From contig NZ_ANBM01000001.1 in the NCBI RefSeq assembly GCF_002100115.1, forward strand, positions 124,001 to 188,000: a stretch of 64,000 bases of DNA. Direction: 5' to 3'. Shown piece by piece: positions 43,842 through 52,157 of the stretch. Below the pieces are notes generated by a model, which was not told the origin of the DNA, ran no database searches, and saw only the letters and a list, made by a program, of their open reading frames with translations. Numbering within the stretch: position 1 is the first letter of the stretch; each line of letters starts with the position of its first letter. A program made the position numbers and the translations under genes. This DNA is from Anaerovibrio sp. JC8. Lineage in GTDB: Bacteria > Bacillota > Negativicutes > Selenomonadales > Selenomonadaceae.

Positions 43842-43853
43842 AAAAAGCAATTA

Positions 43854-44117
43854 TTAATTTGCATCCTTGGAAATGGTCTGCTCACTCTTGCCCAGCACCC
43901 AGCCAAGAACCTTCAATTCTGCATATACCATAACCTTCTGCTCACGAAATTCAGCCTTTGCAGACTTCAGCTCCTTATACTTCTTGCAGGAAAGATTGTA
44001 TCTGGCAGTAATCTCTGCCGTACTTCTCATCTTTTCAGGCCTGTTGACAGCATGGTCCTTCACCAATTTATTAACGTTCTCATTAACGTTCTCATTAACA
44101 TTTTCATTAACGACCAT
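43854..44117 (-). CDS. small basic protein with NENV repeats, 87 residues
   Basis: Not recognised. The start ATG at 44115-44117 follows GGAG at eight bases. The N-terminus is a threefold NENV repeat, encoded by a 12-bp DNA tandem repeat, after which comes a Lys/Arg-rich part (MRSTAEITARYNLSCKKYKELKSAK) that could hold a short helix-turn-helix-like segment (STAEITARYNLSCKKYKEL), and a hydrophobic helix (VMVYAELKVLGWVLG). It lies 49 bases past the purD stop on the same strand and may be the last gene of that transcript. Confidence 0.6.
   Translation of the reverse strand: MVVNENVNENVNENVNKLVKDHAVNRPEKMRSTAEITARYNLSCKKYKELKSAKAEFREQKVMVYAELKVLGWVLGKSEQTISKDAN
44070..44112. repeat. 12-bp tandem repeat, about 3.6 copies
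   Basis: ATTAACGTTCTC repeated at 44070, 44082, then ATTAACATTTTC at 44094 and a partial ATTAACG. In frame, it encodes NENV units. Confidence 0.9.
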
Positions 44118-44166
44118 AGAGCTCACTCCGTTCATTAGATTATGCTTCAAGTATACAGCAGATTTA

Positions 44167-45447
44167 TCACTTCTTCAAGCGTTCCAAAGCCCAATGAGCT
44201 ATATCATGGCGGAAGTGGGCATCCTTGAAATGGATTTTATCAACGGAGGCATAAGCAGAATCCACTGCGTCCTTGATACCAGCTGCCTTGGCCACTACCC
44301 CCAGCACACGGCCGCCATTGGTGTAGATGTGACCATCCTTTTCAGAAGTACCGGCATGGAACACGATGTTGCCGCCCACCTCTGCTTCCTTAAGTCCGGT
44401 AATCTCGTCACCCTTGTTGTATTTCTTTGGATAACCGCCGGCTGCCATAACAATGCACACAGCAGCTCCCTGACTCCACCTAACCTCAGTTTCAGCCAAG
44501 GTGCCATCAATGCAGGCCAGCATAACATCCACCAGATCACTTTCCAAAAGTGGCAGCACCACCTGGGTCTCCGGATCACCAAAACGGGCATTGAATTCCA
44601 CTACCCGTGGGCCCTGGTCAGTAACCATGAGACCGGCATACAGACAGCCCTTATAAAGGCGGCCTTCCTTTTCCATGGCCTTGATAACCGGGTCCAAAAT
44701 AAGCTTCTGGGTTTCTGCCAAAAGCTCAGGAGTACCAACCGGAGCCGGTGCATAGGCACCCATGCCACCAGTATTCGGTCCCTCATCGTTATCATTAACC
44801 CGCTTGTGGTCCTGGGAAGGCACCATGGGAATAATGGTCTTGCCATCAGTAAAGCACAGTACGGAAACTTCCTCACCGGCCATAAATTCCTCTACCACCA
44901 CACGGCTGCCGGCACTGCCGAAAGCACCGTCACCCATGATTTCGTCAATAGCCCCCAATGCTTCATCAAGGGTCATGGCCACAATAACGCCCTTACCGGC
45001 AGCCAGGCCATCAGCCTTAATTACAATTGGGGCCCCTTCAGCCTTGATGTATTCCTTGGCTGCTGCCGCATCAGTAAACACCTCATACTTGGCAGTAGGG
45101 ATATTGTACTTCTTCATCAAGCCCTTGGAGAAGGCTTTGGAGCCTTCGATTTCAGCCGCAGCCTGCACCGGACCAAAGGCCTTGATGCCAGCCTTATTGA
45201 AGGCATCTACCGCACCATTGGTCAATGGAACCTCCGGGCCCACTACAGCCAATTCCACATCATGCTCCTTGGCAAACTTTACCATGGAATCATTATCTGT
45301 AATGGAAATCTCCGGAACACACTCCGCCAGGGATGCCATGCCAGGATTGCCAGGAATAGCATACAGCTTGTCAGCCTTGGCACTCTGAGCCAGCTTCCAT
45401 ACCAAAGTATGCTCTCTGGCGCCACTGCCGATTACTAAAATATTCAT
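44167..45447 (-). CDS. purD: phosphoribosylamine-glycine ligase
   Basis: Second step of purine synthesis, ATP-grasp enzyme of 426 residues. Typical parts: LVIGSGAREHTLVWKL (start), VGPEVPLTNG, VIKADGLAAGKGVIVA and VEFNARFGDPETQ. The start overlaps the purH stop (TAATG). Last biosynthetic gene of the pur cluster. Confidence 0.97.
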   Translation of the reverse strand: MNILVIGSGAREHTLVWKLAQSAKADKLYAIPGNPGMASLAECVPEISITDNDSMVKFAKEHDVELAVVGPEVPLTNGAVDAFNKAGIKAFGPVQAAAEIEGSKAFSKGLMKKYNIPTAKYEVFTDAAAAKEYIKAEGAPIVIKADGLAAGKGVIVAMTLDEALGAIDEIMGDGAFGSAGSRVVVEEFMAGEEVSVLCFTDGKTIIPMVPSQDHKRVNDNDEGPNTGGMGAYAPAPVGTPELLAETQKLILDPVIKAMEKEGRLYKGCLYAGLMVTDQGPRVVEFNARFGDPETQVVLPLLESDLVDVMLACIDGTLAETEVRWSQGAAVCIVMAAGGYPKKYNKGDEITGLKEAEVGGNIVFHAGTSEKDGHIYTNGGRVLGVVAKAAGIKDAVDSAYASVDKIHFKDAHFRHDIAHWALERLKK

Positions 45448-46040
45448 TACTTATTCACCTGCTCCATAAGATAGTTCTGAATGCAATCATCATACTCAGA
45501 AGTATGCCTGAAAGCCTCCTGAGCCAGCTCCATACGGAGCATACCGCTTACACAGCCGTTCTTTTCAATCTGCTCTGCCACCTCGGCATAACGGCCCGGA
45601 TTGGTAATAACGGTAACATACTTGAAGTTCTTGGCTGCAGCACGAATCATTGCCGGTCCACCAATATCAATGTTTTCAATTGCCTCAGCCAAAGCCACAT
45701 CCGGACGGGAAATGGTTTCCTTAAATGGATAGAGATTTACTACTACCATGTCAATACCGGTAATCTTGTGCTCCTTCATGGCCTGCACATGATTAGGATT
45801 ATCACGGACTGCCAGAATACCACCATGAATCATTGGATTCAGGGTCTTTACACGGCCATCCATAATCTCAGGAAAACCAGTAACATCACTGACATAGATA
45901 ACAGGAATACCCGCTTCCTTGATAGCCTTCATAGTACCGCCGGTAGAAACAATCTCTACTCCTGCTGCATGAAGTCGCTTTGCCAGCTCAACCACACCTG
46001 TTTTGTCAGATACACTGATTAATGCGCGTTTGATTTTCAT
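45447..46040 (-). CDS. purH: IMP cyclohydrolase domain of PurH, stand-alone
   Basis: Usually PurH is about 510 residues with an N-terminal IMP cyclohydrolase (MGS-like) and a C-terminal AICAR formyltransferase. Here the protein is 197 residues and contains only the first part: [39 protein letters not shown] and [18 protein letters not shown]. It ends with a proper stop that overlaps the purD start, and no remnant of the second domain follows, so it is a real short form and not a frameshift in this window. A separate formyltransferase must be encoded elsewhere if the pathway is complete. Confidence 0.92.
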   Translation of the reverse strand: MKIKRALISVSDKTGVVELAKRLHAAGVEIVSTGGTMKAIKEAGIPVIYVSDVTGFPEIMDGRVKTLNPMIHGGILAVRDNPNHVQAMKEHKITGIDMVVVNLYPFKETISRPDVALAEAIENIDIGGPAMIRAAAKNFKYVTVITNPGRYAEVAEQIEKNGCVSGMLRMELAQEAFRHTSEYDDCIQNYLMEQVNK

Positions 46041-46065
46041 AGTAAAGTCTCCTTTATTAGTAAAG

Positions 46066-46677
46066 TTATTGTTTTATGCGTACATGACGGTCGTCAATAA
46101 GCTCCAGCTTCCCGTCAACATATAGCTCAATAGCCTTTGGATAAAGAACATGCTCCTTGGTCAGCACCCTGGCCGCCAGAGTGTCCTCCGTGTCATCATC
46201 CATAACCGGCACCGTATCCTGCAGGATAATCGGACCGTGGTCCATCCCCTCATCCACAAAATGGATAGTGCAGCCGGATACCTTTGTACCATAAGCCAGC
46301 ACATCCCTATGGGCATGAGCCCCACCGAAGGATGGCAACAGGGATGGATGAATATTTAAAATCTGATGGCGGTATTCCCCTACAAAATATGGACTTAAAA
46401 TACGCATAAAGCCTGCCAGAATAACCAGGGTAACCCCGGCCTTTCTGAGCTCAGCCACCAGCTGCTCCTCAAAGTCCTGCTGGTCCTTGCACTCCTTACG
46501 GTTTATGCAGACACTTTTAATCCCATTTTCCCTGGCTACAGCAAGGGCTCTGGCCTCCGGCTTATCGGTAAGCACTATTCCTACCTCAGCCTTGATCTGG
46601 CCGGACTCAATAGCAGCCAGAATAGACTGCATATTGGAACCCCGGCCGGAGCAGAGAATACCTAATATATGCTTACT
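46066..46677 (-). CDS. purN: phosphoribosylglycinamide formyltransferase
   Basis: Folate-dependent third step of purine synthesis. The 203 residues show [27 protein letters not shown], and [20 protein letters not shown] with the catalytic Asn-His. The ATG at 46675-46677 overlaps the purM stop by 5 bases; a GTG-type earlier start is unlikely. Confidence 0.95.
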   Translation of the reverse strand, partial: SKHILGILCSGRGSNMQSILAAIESGQIKAEVGIVLTDKPEARALAVARENGIKSVCINRKECKDQQDFEEQLVAELRKAGVTLVILAGFMRILSPYFVGEYRHQILNIHPSLLPSFGGAHAHRDVLAYGTKVSGCTIHFVDEGMDHGPIILQDTVPVMDDDTEDTLAARVLTKEHVLYPKAIELYVDGKLELIDDRHVRIKQ

Positions 46678-47725
46678 CATTGAACACGCCGCCTTTGGTA
46701 ATAACCTCATGATTGCCTGTAGTTACATGGCCAATCTCAAATACCGGCTCATTCTTGGCCTTAAGGTCAGCCTTGATGGCCTCAGCATCCTCACGGGACA
46801 CAATAAGGACCATACCAATACCCATATTAAAGGTACGGTACATTTCCTTCCAGTCCACGTTGCCCCATTTCTGAAGGAGCTTAAAGACAGCCGGAACTTC
46901 CCAGGCGGTGGTATCCACTACGCAGCCCATATCATCAGGCAATGCCCGCGGAATATTCTCGTAGAAGCCACCACCGGTAATATGAACCATACCGTGAATA
47001 TCATATTTCTCAATCAGTGGCAGACAGGTTTTCGGATAAAGTCTGGTTGGCGTCAGCAGCTCCTCACCAATGGTCCTGCCCAGCTCCTCAATGAACTCGT
47101 CACCCTTGTAGACCATCTTCTCAAATACAATCTTGCGTACAAGGGAATAGCCATTGGAATGAACACCGGAGGACGGCAGCGCCAGAAGTACATCATCCGC
47201 CTTTACCTTTTCACTGGTAATGATTTTGGATTTGTCCACAACCCCCACAGCAAAACCAGCAATATCATATTCCCCAACAGGATAGAAACCGCTCATTTCC
47301 GCAGTTTCGCCGCCAATGAGAGCACAACCGGATTCCTTGCAGGCATTGGCAACACCCTTTACAACAGCTGCAACCTGCTCAGGATCCAGCTTGCCAACTG
47401 CCAGATAATCCAAGAAGTAAAGTGGCTCAGCCCCCTGTACCAGAATATCATTTACGCACATGGCCACTGCATCCTGACCAATGGTATCATGCTTGTCCAG
47501 CATAAATGCCAGACGAAGCTTGGTACCAACACCATCAGTACCGGAAACCAGCACTGGCTCCTTGTACTTTCCGGTGTTCAGGGCAAAGAGACCGCCAAAA
47601 CCACCTAAATCACCCAAAACCTCAGGACGATAGGTAGCCTTTACGCTATCCTTGATAAGCTTTACAGAGTAATTACCGGCATCAATGTCAACACCGGCGT
47701 CACGGTAGGTCAGCTTTTCTTCCAT
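46673..47725 (-). CDS. purM: phosphoribosylformylglycinamidine cyclo-ligase
   Basis: Fifth step of purine synthesis (AIR synthetase). The 350-residue protein begins [13 protein letters not shown], has [15 protein letters not shown], and [21 protein letters not shown] precedes the ATG; 12 bases after purF. Confidence 0.97.
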   Translation of the reverse strand: MEEKLTYRDAGVDIDAGNYSVKLIKDSVKATYRPEVLGDLGGFGGLFALNTGKYKEPVLVSGTDGVGTKLRLAFMLDKHDTIGQDAVAMCVNDILVQGAEPLYFLDYLAVGKLDPEQVAAVVKGVANACKESGCALIGGETAEMSGFYPVGEYDIAGFAVGVVDKSKIITSEKVKADDVLLALPSSGVHSNGYSLVRKIVFEKMVYKGDEFIEELGRTIGEELLTPTRLYPKTCLPLIEKYDIHGMVHITGGGFYENIPRALPDDMGCVVDTTAWEVPAVFKLLQKWGNVDWKEMYRTFNMGIGMVLIVSREDAEAIKADLKAKNEPVFEIGHVTTGNHEVITKGGVFNE

Positions 47726-47737
47726 TTATATCCCCCA

Positions 47738-49180
47738 TTAACAATCTTTCTTTTTCTTTCTGGTTTCAAAAATATACTTATCTGCCTCAGCAGGAGACTG
47801 GGTCTTCTGCTGAATTGGATAACCGCCATTGAAGCATGCAAAACACATATTTTTTGGATTAAGCTGCGGTACACACTTTTTCAGGTCCTCCAGCTCCATA
47901 TAAAGCAGTGAATCAGCACCTATATACTCACGGATTTCCTCCACCGACTTGGTGGCAGCAATAAGCTCCTTGCGGGCTGAGGTATCGATTCCATAGAAGC
48001 AAGGGAAGCCAATCGGTGGTGAGCTGATAACCATATGCACCTCTTTGGCTCCGGCATCCCGCAGCATTTTTACAATTTTGCCGCTGGTGGTACCACGAAC
48101 AATGGAATCATCCACCACGATAACAGACTTACCGGCTACCACGGATTTAACCAGGTTCAGCTTCAGCTTTACCGCAGTATCGCGCTGCTTCTGGCTTGGC
48201 TGAATAAAGGTTCTTCCAATGTAACGGTTCTTGATAAGACCGCTGACATAAGGCAGTCCTGCCTCGTAGGCATATCCGGAGGCCGCCACATTGCCGGAAT
48301 CAGGAACAGATATTACGATATCACCCTTGCATTTTGCCTTCTTTGCCAAAATGCGTCCCATCTCAAAGCGTGACTCATGAACACTCTGACCGTCAATGAT
48401 GGAATCAGGCCGGGCAAAATAAATAAACTCAAATACGCACATGGATGGCTTAGGCTTGGCAAAATGGTGAGACTCAATACCATGCTCGTCAATTACCACC
48501 ATTTCACCCGGCTCCACATCACGGATGAACTCTGCCCCCACCACGTCAAGACCGCAGCTTTCGGAGCTGAGCACATAGCCACCATCCTCCAGCCTTCCAA
48601 TGCAAAGCGGACGGAAGCCCTGAGGATCCCTGGCTCCAATGAGCTTGTCCTCAGTCATTATTGTGAGACAGTATGCACCCTTGATTTTCTTCAGGCTATC
48701 AATGATTTTCTCCTCAATGGTAACCTTTCTCGAACGGGCAATAAGATTTACAAAAACCTCAGAATCAATGGTAGTCTGGAAAATAGTGCCACTTTCCTCC
48801 AGCTTTTTGCGGATTTCACCGGCATTGGTAAGATTACCATTATGAGCCAATGCAATCTTGCCACCGGAATAGGAAACCATTAATGGCTGAGTATTGGCCA
48901 ACAGGCTGGAGCCAGTGGTGGAATAACGCACATGGCCGATGGCAATATACTGATTTTCCATCTGAGGTATCTGATGGCGGAACACCTCACGGACAAGGCC
49001 CATACCACGGCTCACGTCCATCCAGGCTCCGTCAGTGACAGCAATACCTGTACTTTCCTGGCCGCGATGCTGCAGGGCAATAAGTCCATAGTAAGTCAAT
49101 TCGGAGACATTGAATTCCCGGGAGTAAACGCCAAAGACGCCACACTCCTCCTTCATCTTGTCTTCTTCTAAATCAATCAC
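47738..49180 (-). CDS. purF: amidophosphoribosyltransferase
   Basis: First step of purine synthesis. The 480-residue Ntn-type enzyme has a 12-residue propeptide ahead of the catalytic Cys in EECGVFGVYS (Cys 13), as in the Bacillus enzyme, and Cys residues near the C-terminus (CACFNGG, preceded by NMCFACF) that fit the [4Fe-4S] cluster of oxygen-sensitive forms. PRPP site IVVDDSIVRGTTSG is about residues 355-368. Start is a GTG (49178-49180) with AGGATGG seven bases upstream. Confidence 0.96.
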   Translation of the reverse strand: MIDLEEDKMKEECGVFGVYSREFNVSELTYYGLIALQHRGQESTGIAVTDGAWMDVSRGMGLVREVFRHQIPQMENQYIAIGHVRYSTTGSSLLANTQPLMVSYSGGKIALAHNGNLTNAGEIRKKLEESGTIFQTTIDSEVFVNLIARSRKVTIEEKIIDSLKKIKGAYCLTIMTEDKLIGARDPQGFRPLCIGRLEDGGYVLSSESCGLDVVGAEFIRDVEPGEMVVIDEHGIESHHFAKPKPSMCVFEFIYFARPDSIIDGQSVHESRFEMGRILAKKAKCKGDIVISVPDSGNVAASGYAYEAGLPYVSGLIKNRYIGRTFIQPSQKQRDTAVKLKLNLVKSVVAGKSVIVVDDSIVRGTTSGKIVKMLRDAGAKEVHMVISSPPIGFPCFYGIDTSARKELIAATKSVEEIREYIGADSLLYMELEDLKKCVPQLNPKNMCFACFNGGYPIQQKTQSPAEADKYIFETRKKKKDC

Positions 49181-49218
49181 TCTAAAACCATCCTATCTAA
49201 ATATTCAATAATCGTGAA

Positions 49219-49935
49219 TTAGCGAACTTCGCCGGTCAATCTCTTTAAGATTTCCTTGTAAGCGTCCTCAACATTGCCAAGGTCACGACGGAAGCGATCC
49301 TTGTCCAGCTTCTCCTTGGTTACGGAATCCCAGAAGCGGCAGTTGTCAGGAGAAATCTCATCAGCCAGGACAATCTTGCCATTCTTGTCACGGCCGAACT
49401 CCAGCTTAAAGTCAATGAGATCAATGTTCTTGGTCTTGAGGTAATCCACCATAATCTTGTTGATCTTCAGGGACTGAGCCTCAATCTCGTCCAGCTCCTC
49501 AGCAGAAGCCAGCTTGCAGGCCAGTACATGATAGCGGTTTACCATTGGATCACCCAAATCATCATTCTTGTAGCACAGCTCAATAACAGGCATGGACATA
49601 GGAGTACCCTCCTCCAGGCCAAGACGCTTTGCCAGGGAACCGGCGGCCACATTGCGGATAATAACCTCCAAAGGAACGATGTCCAGCTTCTTAATCAAAA
49701 CATTGCGGTCATCAATAACCTCAACAACATGGTTCTCGATGCCCTCTTTTGCCAACAAATCAAAGAAGAACATGGTAATCTTGTTATTCATGATACCCTT
49801 ATCCACAATTGTACCCTTCTTAGCACCATTACCAGCGGTAGCATCATCCTTGTAGTAGCAAATCAGCTGGTCAGGGTTCTCAGTTGCGTACAAAATCTTT
49901 GCCTTGCCTTCGTAGATTGCGTTCTTCTTTTCCAT
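49219..49935 (-). CDS. purC: phosphoribosylaminoimidazole-succinocarboxamide synthase
   Basis: Seventh step of purine synthesis, adding aspartate to CAIR. The 238 residues show YEGKAKILYATENPDQ, LEVIIRNVAAGSL, DFKLEFG and DEISPDNCRFWD. GGAGG precedes the ATG. Between purE and purF. Confidence 0.97.
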   Translation of the reverse strand: MEKKNAIYEGKAKILYATENPDQLICYYKDDATAGNGAKKGTIVDKGIMNNKITMFFFDLLAKEGIENHVVEVIDDRNVLIKKLDIVPLEVIIRNVAAGSLAKRLGLEEGTPMSMPVIELCYKNDDLGDPMVNRYHVLACKLASAEELDEIEAQSLKINKIMVDYLKTKNIDLIDFKLEFGRDKNGKIVLADEISPDNCRFWDSVTKEKLDKDRFRRDLGNVEDAYKEILKRLTGEVR

Positions 49936-49995
49936 TGTTTAAATAACCTCCATTAAATAAACCTAAAAAATAAATCTATATGTAAAAACAAAAGC

Positions 49996-50490
49996 TTAGT
50001 CCTTGTTAAGTGACTGCTCAACCCGCTTAGCCTTTGCTTCAACATCGGAAACCATCTTTTCCCTATACTTAACAAGCTTATCAGCAATATCCTTGTTGGA
50101 CAGAGCGAAAATTTCTGCAATAAAAATGGCGGCGTTTTTTGCTCCGTTAATTGCCATAGTAGCTACAGGTATGCCTGAAGGCATCTGAACTGTACTAAGC
50201 AATGCATCCATGCCGTTTAAGGAAGTAGCATTTATAGGTACTCCAATAACCGGCAGGGTGGTATAACTCGCAATAACGCCACCTAAGTGTGCTGCAGCAC
50301 CAGCTGCTGCTATGAATGCTCCTACACCTCGCTCCGGTGCAGTAGACACTATTTCTTTAACCTTGCCAGGGGTACGGTGTGCCGAAGCTACAACAACCTC
50401 TGACTCTATGCCAAACTGCTTTAAAAGCTCATATGCCGGCTTTAAGATTGGCCAATCTGAATCGCTACCCATAATAATGGCTGCTTTCAT
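49996..50490 (-). CDS. purE: 5-(carboxyamino)imidazole ribonucleotide mutase
   Basis: Sixth step of purine synthesis (CAIR formation). The 164 residues have the class I motifs MGSDSDWP (about residue 9), ASAHRTP (about 40) and AAGAAAHLGGVIAS. Class I PurE normally needs PurK, which is not in the window. The ATG at 50488-50490 is preferred to a GTG four codons upstream that directly abuts the GAGGAG site. First gene of the pur cluster. Confidence 0.95.
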   Translation of the reverse strand: MKAAIIMGSDSDWPILKPAYELLKQFGIESEVVVASAHRTPGKVKEIVSTAPERGVGAFIAAAGAAAHLGGVIASYTTLPVIGVPINATSLNGMDALLSTVQMPSGIPVATMAINGAKNAAIFIAEIFALSNKDIADKLVKYREKMVSDVEAKAKRVEQSLNKD

Positions 50491-50548
50491 TTCCTTCTTC
50501 ACTCCTCTGTTAAAAATTGAATCTTACCAGACGATAACTTACCCATAC

Positions 50549-50578
50549 AATATAACATCAAAAATAAAACACTGTCAA
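50549..50578 (-). promoter_or_regulatory. pur cluster promoter
   Basis: TTGACA (50573-50578), 18-base spacer, TATATT (50549-50554) on the minus strand. The -35 box lies in the 3' arm of the terminator hairpin of the upstream gene. I found no clear purine riboswitch or PurR-type pair of boxes. Confidence 0.7.
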
Positions 50579-50614
50579 CGAAAAGGAGCCCTTTACCTCC
50601 CCTGTCAACAGTGT
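50560..50614 (-). terminator. terminator after the DapF-like gene
   Basis: ACACTGT/ACAGTGT arms (50569-50575, 50608-50614) extended by several inner pairs, followed by TTTTATTTTT on the minus strand. Confidence 0.75.
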
Positions 50615-50639
50615 CTATATTACTTCAGCTTGATTGCTA

Positions 50640-50966
50640 TTAACATGCAGTCTTTATCATCGGTTTTTCGACCACAATTGTACTTAAATAATAATCAGTT
50701 ACATGATATTCACGGTCAAAGCTGCCGGCAGAAATTGCTTTTGCTGCCTTAAAATCATCCATGTCAGGAACTACGTTATGACCCTCTGCGTTGTAGATGG
50801 CAATAACAGTATCATTAACCATGTCCATGAATACCACCTTGTCAGCCCCAATACCATTTCTGAAAGCTGCCAGCTTCTGAACAGTCCGGCCGTTCATGAG
50901 GGATTCATTGTAGTCAAGTACCAGATATTTAATGTTGTTTATGTCTAAGCCATATACGATTTGCAT
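50640..50966 (-). CDS. small protein resembling the N-terminal part of diaminopimelate epimerase
   Basis: The 108-residue product begins MQIVYGLDINNIKYLVLDY, with GIGADKVVFM (about residues 40-49) and IAIYNAEGHNV (about 57-67). This order matches the first about 70 residues of DapF (pattern GLGNDFIVVD, GIGADGL, RIFNADG). DapF is about 275 residues and has a catalytic Cys in each of two similar halves; neither catalytic Cys region nor the second half is here, and the last 40 residues are unlike DapF. It may be a relict or a small protein using half of the fold. AAGGAGG precedes the ATG. It has its own terminator and is divergent from the AraC regulator. Confidence 0.65.
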   Translation of the reverse strand: MQIVYGLDINNIKYLVLDYNESLMNGRTVQKLAAFRNGIGADKVVFMDMVNDTVIAIYNAEGHNVVPDMDDFKAAKAISAGSFDREYHVTDYYLSTIVVEKPMIKTAC

Positions 50967-50996
50967 GGTCAAAACCTCCTTACCTTTGATGGTTTT

Positions 50997-51064
50997 ATTA
51001 TAGCAGGCATATTTTACACAAAATATGAAAATATTGCTATTTATATTGCAAAAAGTGCTATAAT
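50997..51064. promoter_or_regulatory. divergent promoters of the DapF-like protein and AraC regulator
   Basis: Minus strand: extended -10 TGCTATAAT (-10 at 50997-51002). Plus strand: TTGCTA (51034-51039), 19 bases, TATAAT preceded by GTGC (51059-51064). The -35 boxes are weak. Confidence 0.5.
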
Positions 51065-51094
51065 AGGGTCATAAAGGTAATATTAGTGGTAGAG

Positions 51095-51146
51095 ACAGTT
51101 ATCCAGAACACAGCCACAGTGCTAAAACGCCCTGTGTCTTAACTGT
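51095..51146 (+). promoter_or_regulatory. stem-loop in the leader of the AraC regulator
   Basis: ACAGTTA...AGAACACAG pairs with CTGTGTCT-TAACTGT, leaving a loop of about 18 bases. It lies in a 145-base leader between promoter and gene. I do not recognise a known riboswitch class. Confidence 0.4.
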
Positions 51147-51208
51147 TCTATGTAACCGCCCCCTACCCCCATGAGCTCTGCAACTGCTTAACTACGGGAG
51201 ATACTACT

Positions 51209-52063
51209 ATGTCTGAATATTTTAAGAGAGGATACCTGCACCAGCACTTTCGCATCTTTCATTTGAAGGATGTTTCCATGAAGGAAGTACCCTTTCACTA
51301 CCATGACTTCCATAAAATAATTCTTTTTATTGCCGGTGAAGGACAATACATTATTGAAGGAAAAAACTATCCTTTGAAGCCCCGGGATATTCTTTTTGTC
51401 AGTGCCGGAGAAATTCATCGTCCGGTCACCTATCCCGGCAAGCTTTATGAGCGTATCGTTATCTATGTGTCCCAGGAGTTTCTTACCCACTGGAAGAACA
51501 ACACCTGGGGAGAAAATAAAAACGATCTTTCCCAGTGCTTCAAGCTGGCCCGGGAAACCTCCAGCGTTATGCACATGCCCAAGGGGCCGGAGCATGATCT
51601 GCTATACCACATGAATAAGCTGGAACGGGTGGACCATGAGCAGGGCTTTGCCAACCAGCTATATACCGAAATTCTCTTTATCGAGTTTATGATACTGCTA
51701 AACCGGGCCCTGCAGGACAACCAGCTGCAGCAGCTTCATGATGCCTCCTACGACCCAAAGGTCCAACTGGTTCTGGAATATATAAATTCTCACTTAGAGG
51801 AGGACCTGACCGTGGATCAGCTTGCCGATACTGCCTTTGTCAGCAAGTACCACCTCATGCGAAAATTCAAGGCCGAAACCGGCTACAGCGTCCACCAGTA
51901 CATCACCAGCAAGCGGCTTCTCCTGGCCAAGGAGCTTCTAAACACCACCGCTTCCCCTATTACGGATATCTGCTTCCAGTGCGGTTTCCGTGACTACTCT
52001 GCTTTCTCCCGGGAGTTTAAAAAGCAGTTCAAAGTCTCTGCCAGAGAATACCGAAAAGGCTAA
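51209..52063 (+). CDS. AraC-family transcriptional regulator with cupin sensor
   Basis: A 284-residue regulator. N-terminal cupin domain (about residues 20-150): PFHYHDFHKIILFIAGEGQY and GDILF-like RDILFVSAGEIHRPV, with His residues that could bind a small ligand or metal. C-terminal two HTH motifs (about residues 185-282): DLTVDQLADTAFVSKYHLMRKFKAETG and ITDICFQCGFRDYSAFSREFKKQF. Such proteins often control sugar or amino-acid uptake; the target here cannot be inferred. ATG follows GGGAG at nine bases. Confidence 0.9.
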   Translation: MSEYFKRGYLHQHFRIFHLKDVSMKEVPFHYHDFHKIILFIAGEGQYIIEGKNYPLKPRDILFVSAGEIHRPVTYPGKLYERIVIYVSQEFLTHWKNNTWGENKNDLSQCFKLARETSSVMHMPKGPEHDLLYHMNKLERVDHEQGFANQLYTEILFIEFMILLNRALQDNQLQQLHDASYDPKVQLVLEYINSHLEEDLTVDQLADTAFVSKYHLMRKFKAETGYSVHQYITSKRLLLAKELLNTTASPITDICFQCGFRDYSAFSREFKKQFKVSAREYRKG

Positions 52064-52076
52064 AAAGCAACAACAC

Positions 52077-52132
52077 AAAAAGTCCCATGACTTTTGCAGC
52101 TACTCCTGCATTAGTCATAGGACTTTTTTATT
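52077..52132. terminator. bidirectional terminator between the AraC regulator and htpG
   Basis: AAAAGTCC-ATGACT-TGCAG with CTGCA-AGTCAT-GGACTTTT, six T following on the plus strand and A-run before it. Confidence 0.9.
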
Positions 52133-52157
52133 TTATAGCTTTATTCTATTTGAGAAC

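Noticed and set aside
43560-43853. CRISPR array or origin in the repeat-rich gap
   Set aside because: The units are few, irregularly spaced and in both orientations, with no spacers of equal length and no cas genes.
43867-45438. 523-codon open frame on the plus strand opposite purD
   Set aside because: Long but a mirror frame of purD; composition is that of a shadow, with no start signal.
50503-50640. Purine riboswitch or PurR boxes before purE
   Set aside because: No purine-aptamer core and no convincing CGAA...TTCG pair; only a promoter and a terminator are visible.
51065-51208. A known riboswitch in front of the AraC gene
   Set aside because: No match to the conserved cores of purine, TPP, cobalamin, SAM, FMN or glycine riboswitches that I could find by eye.
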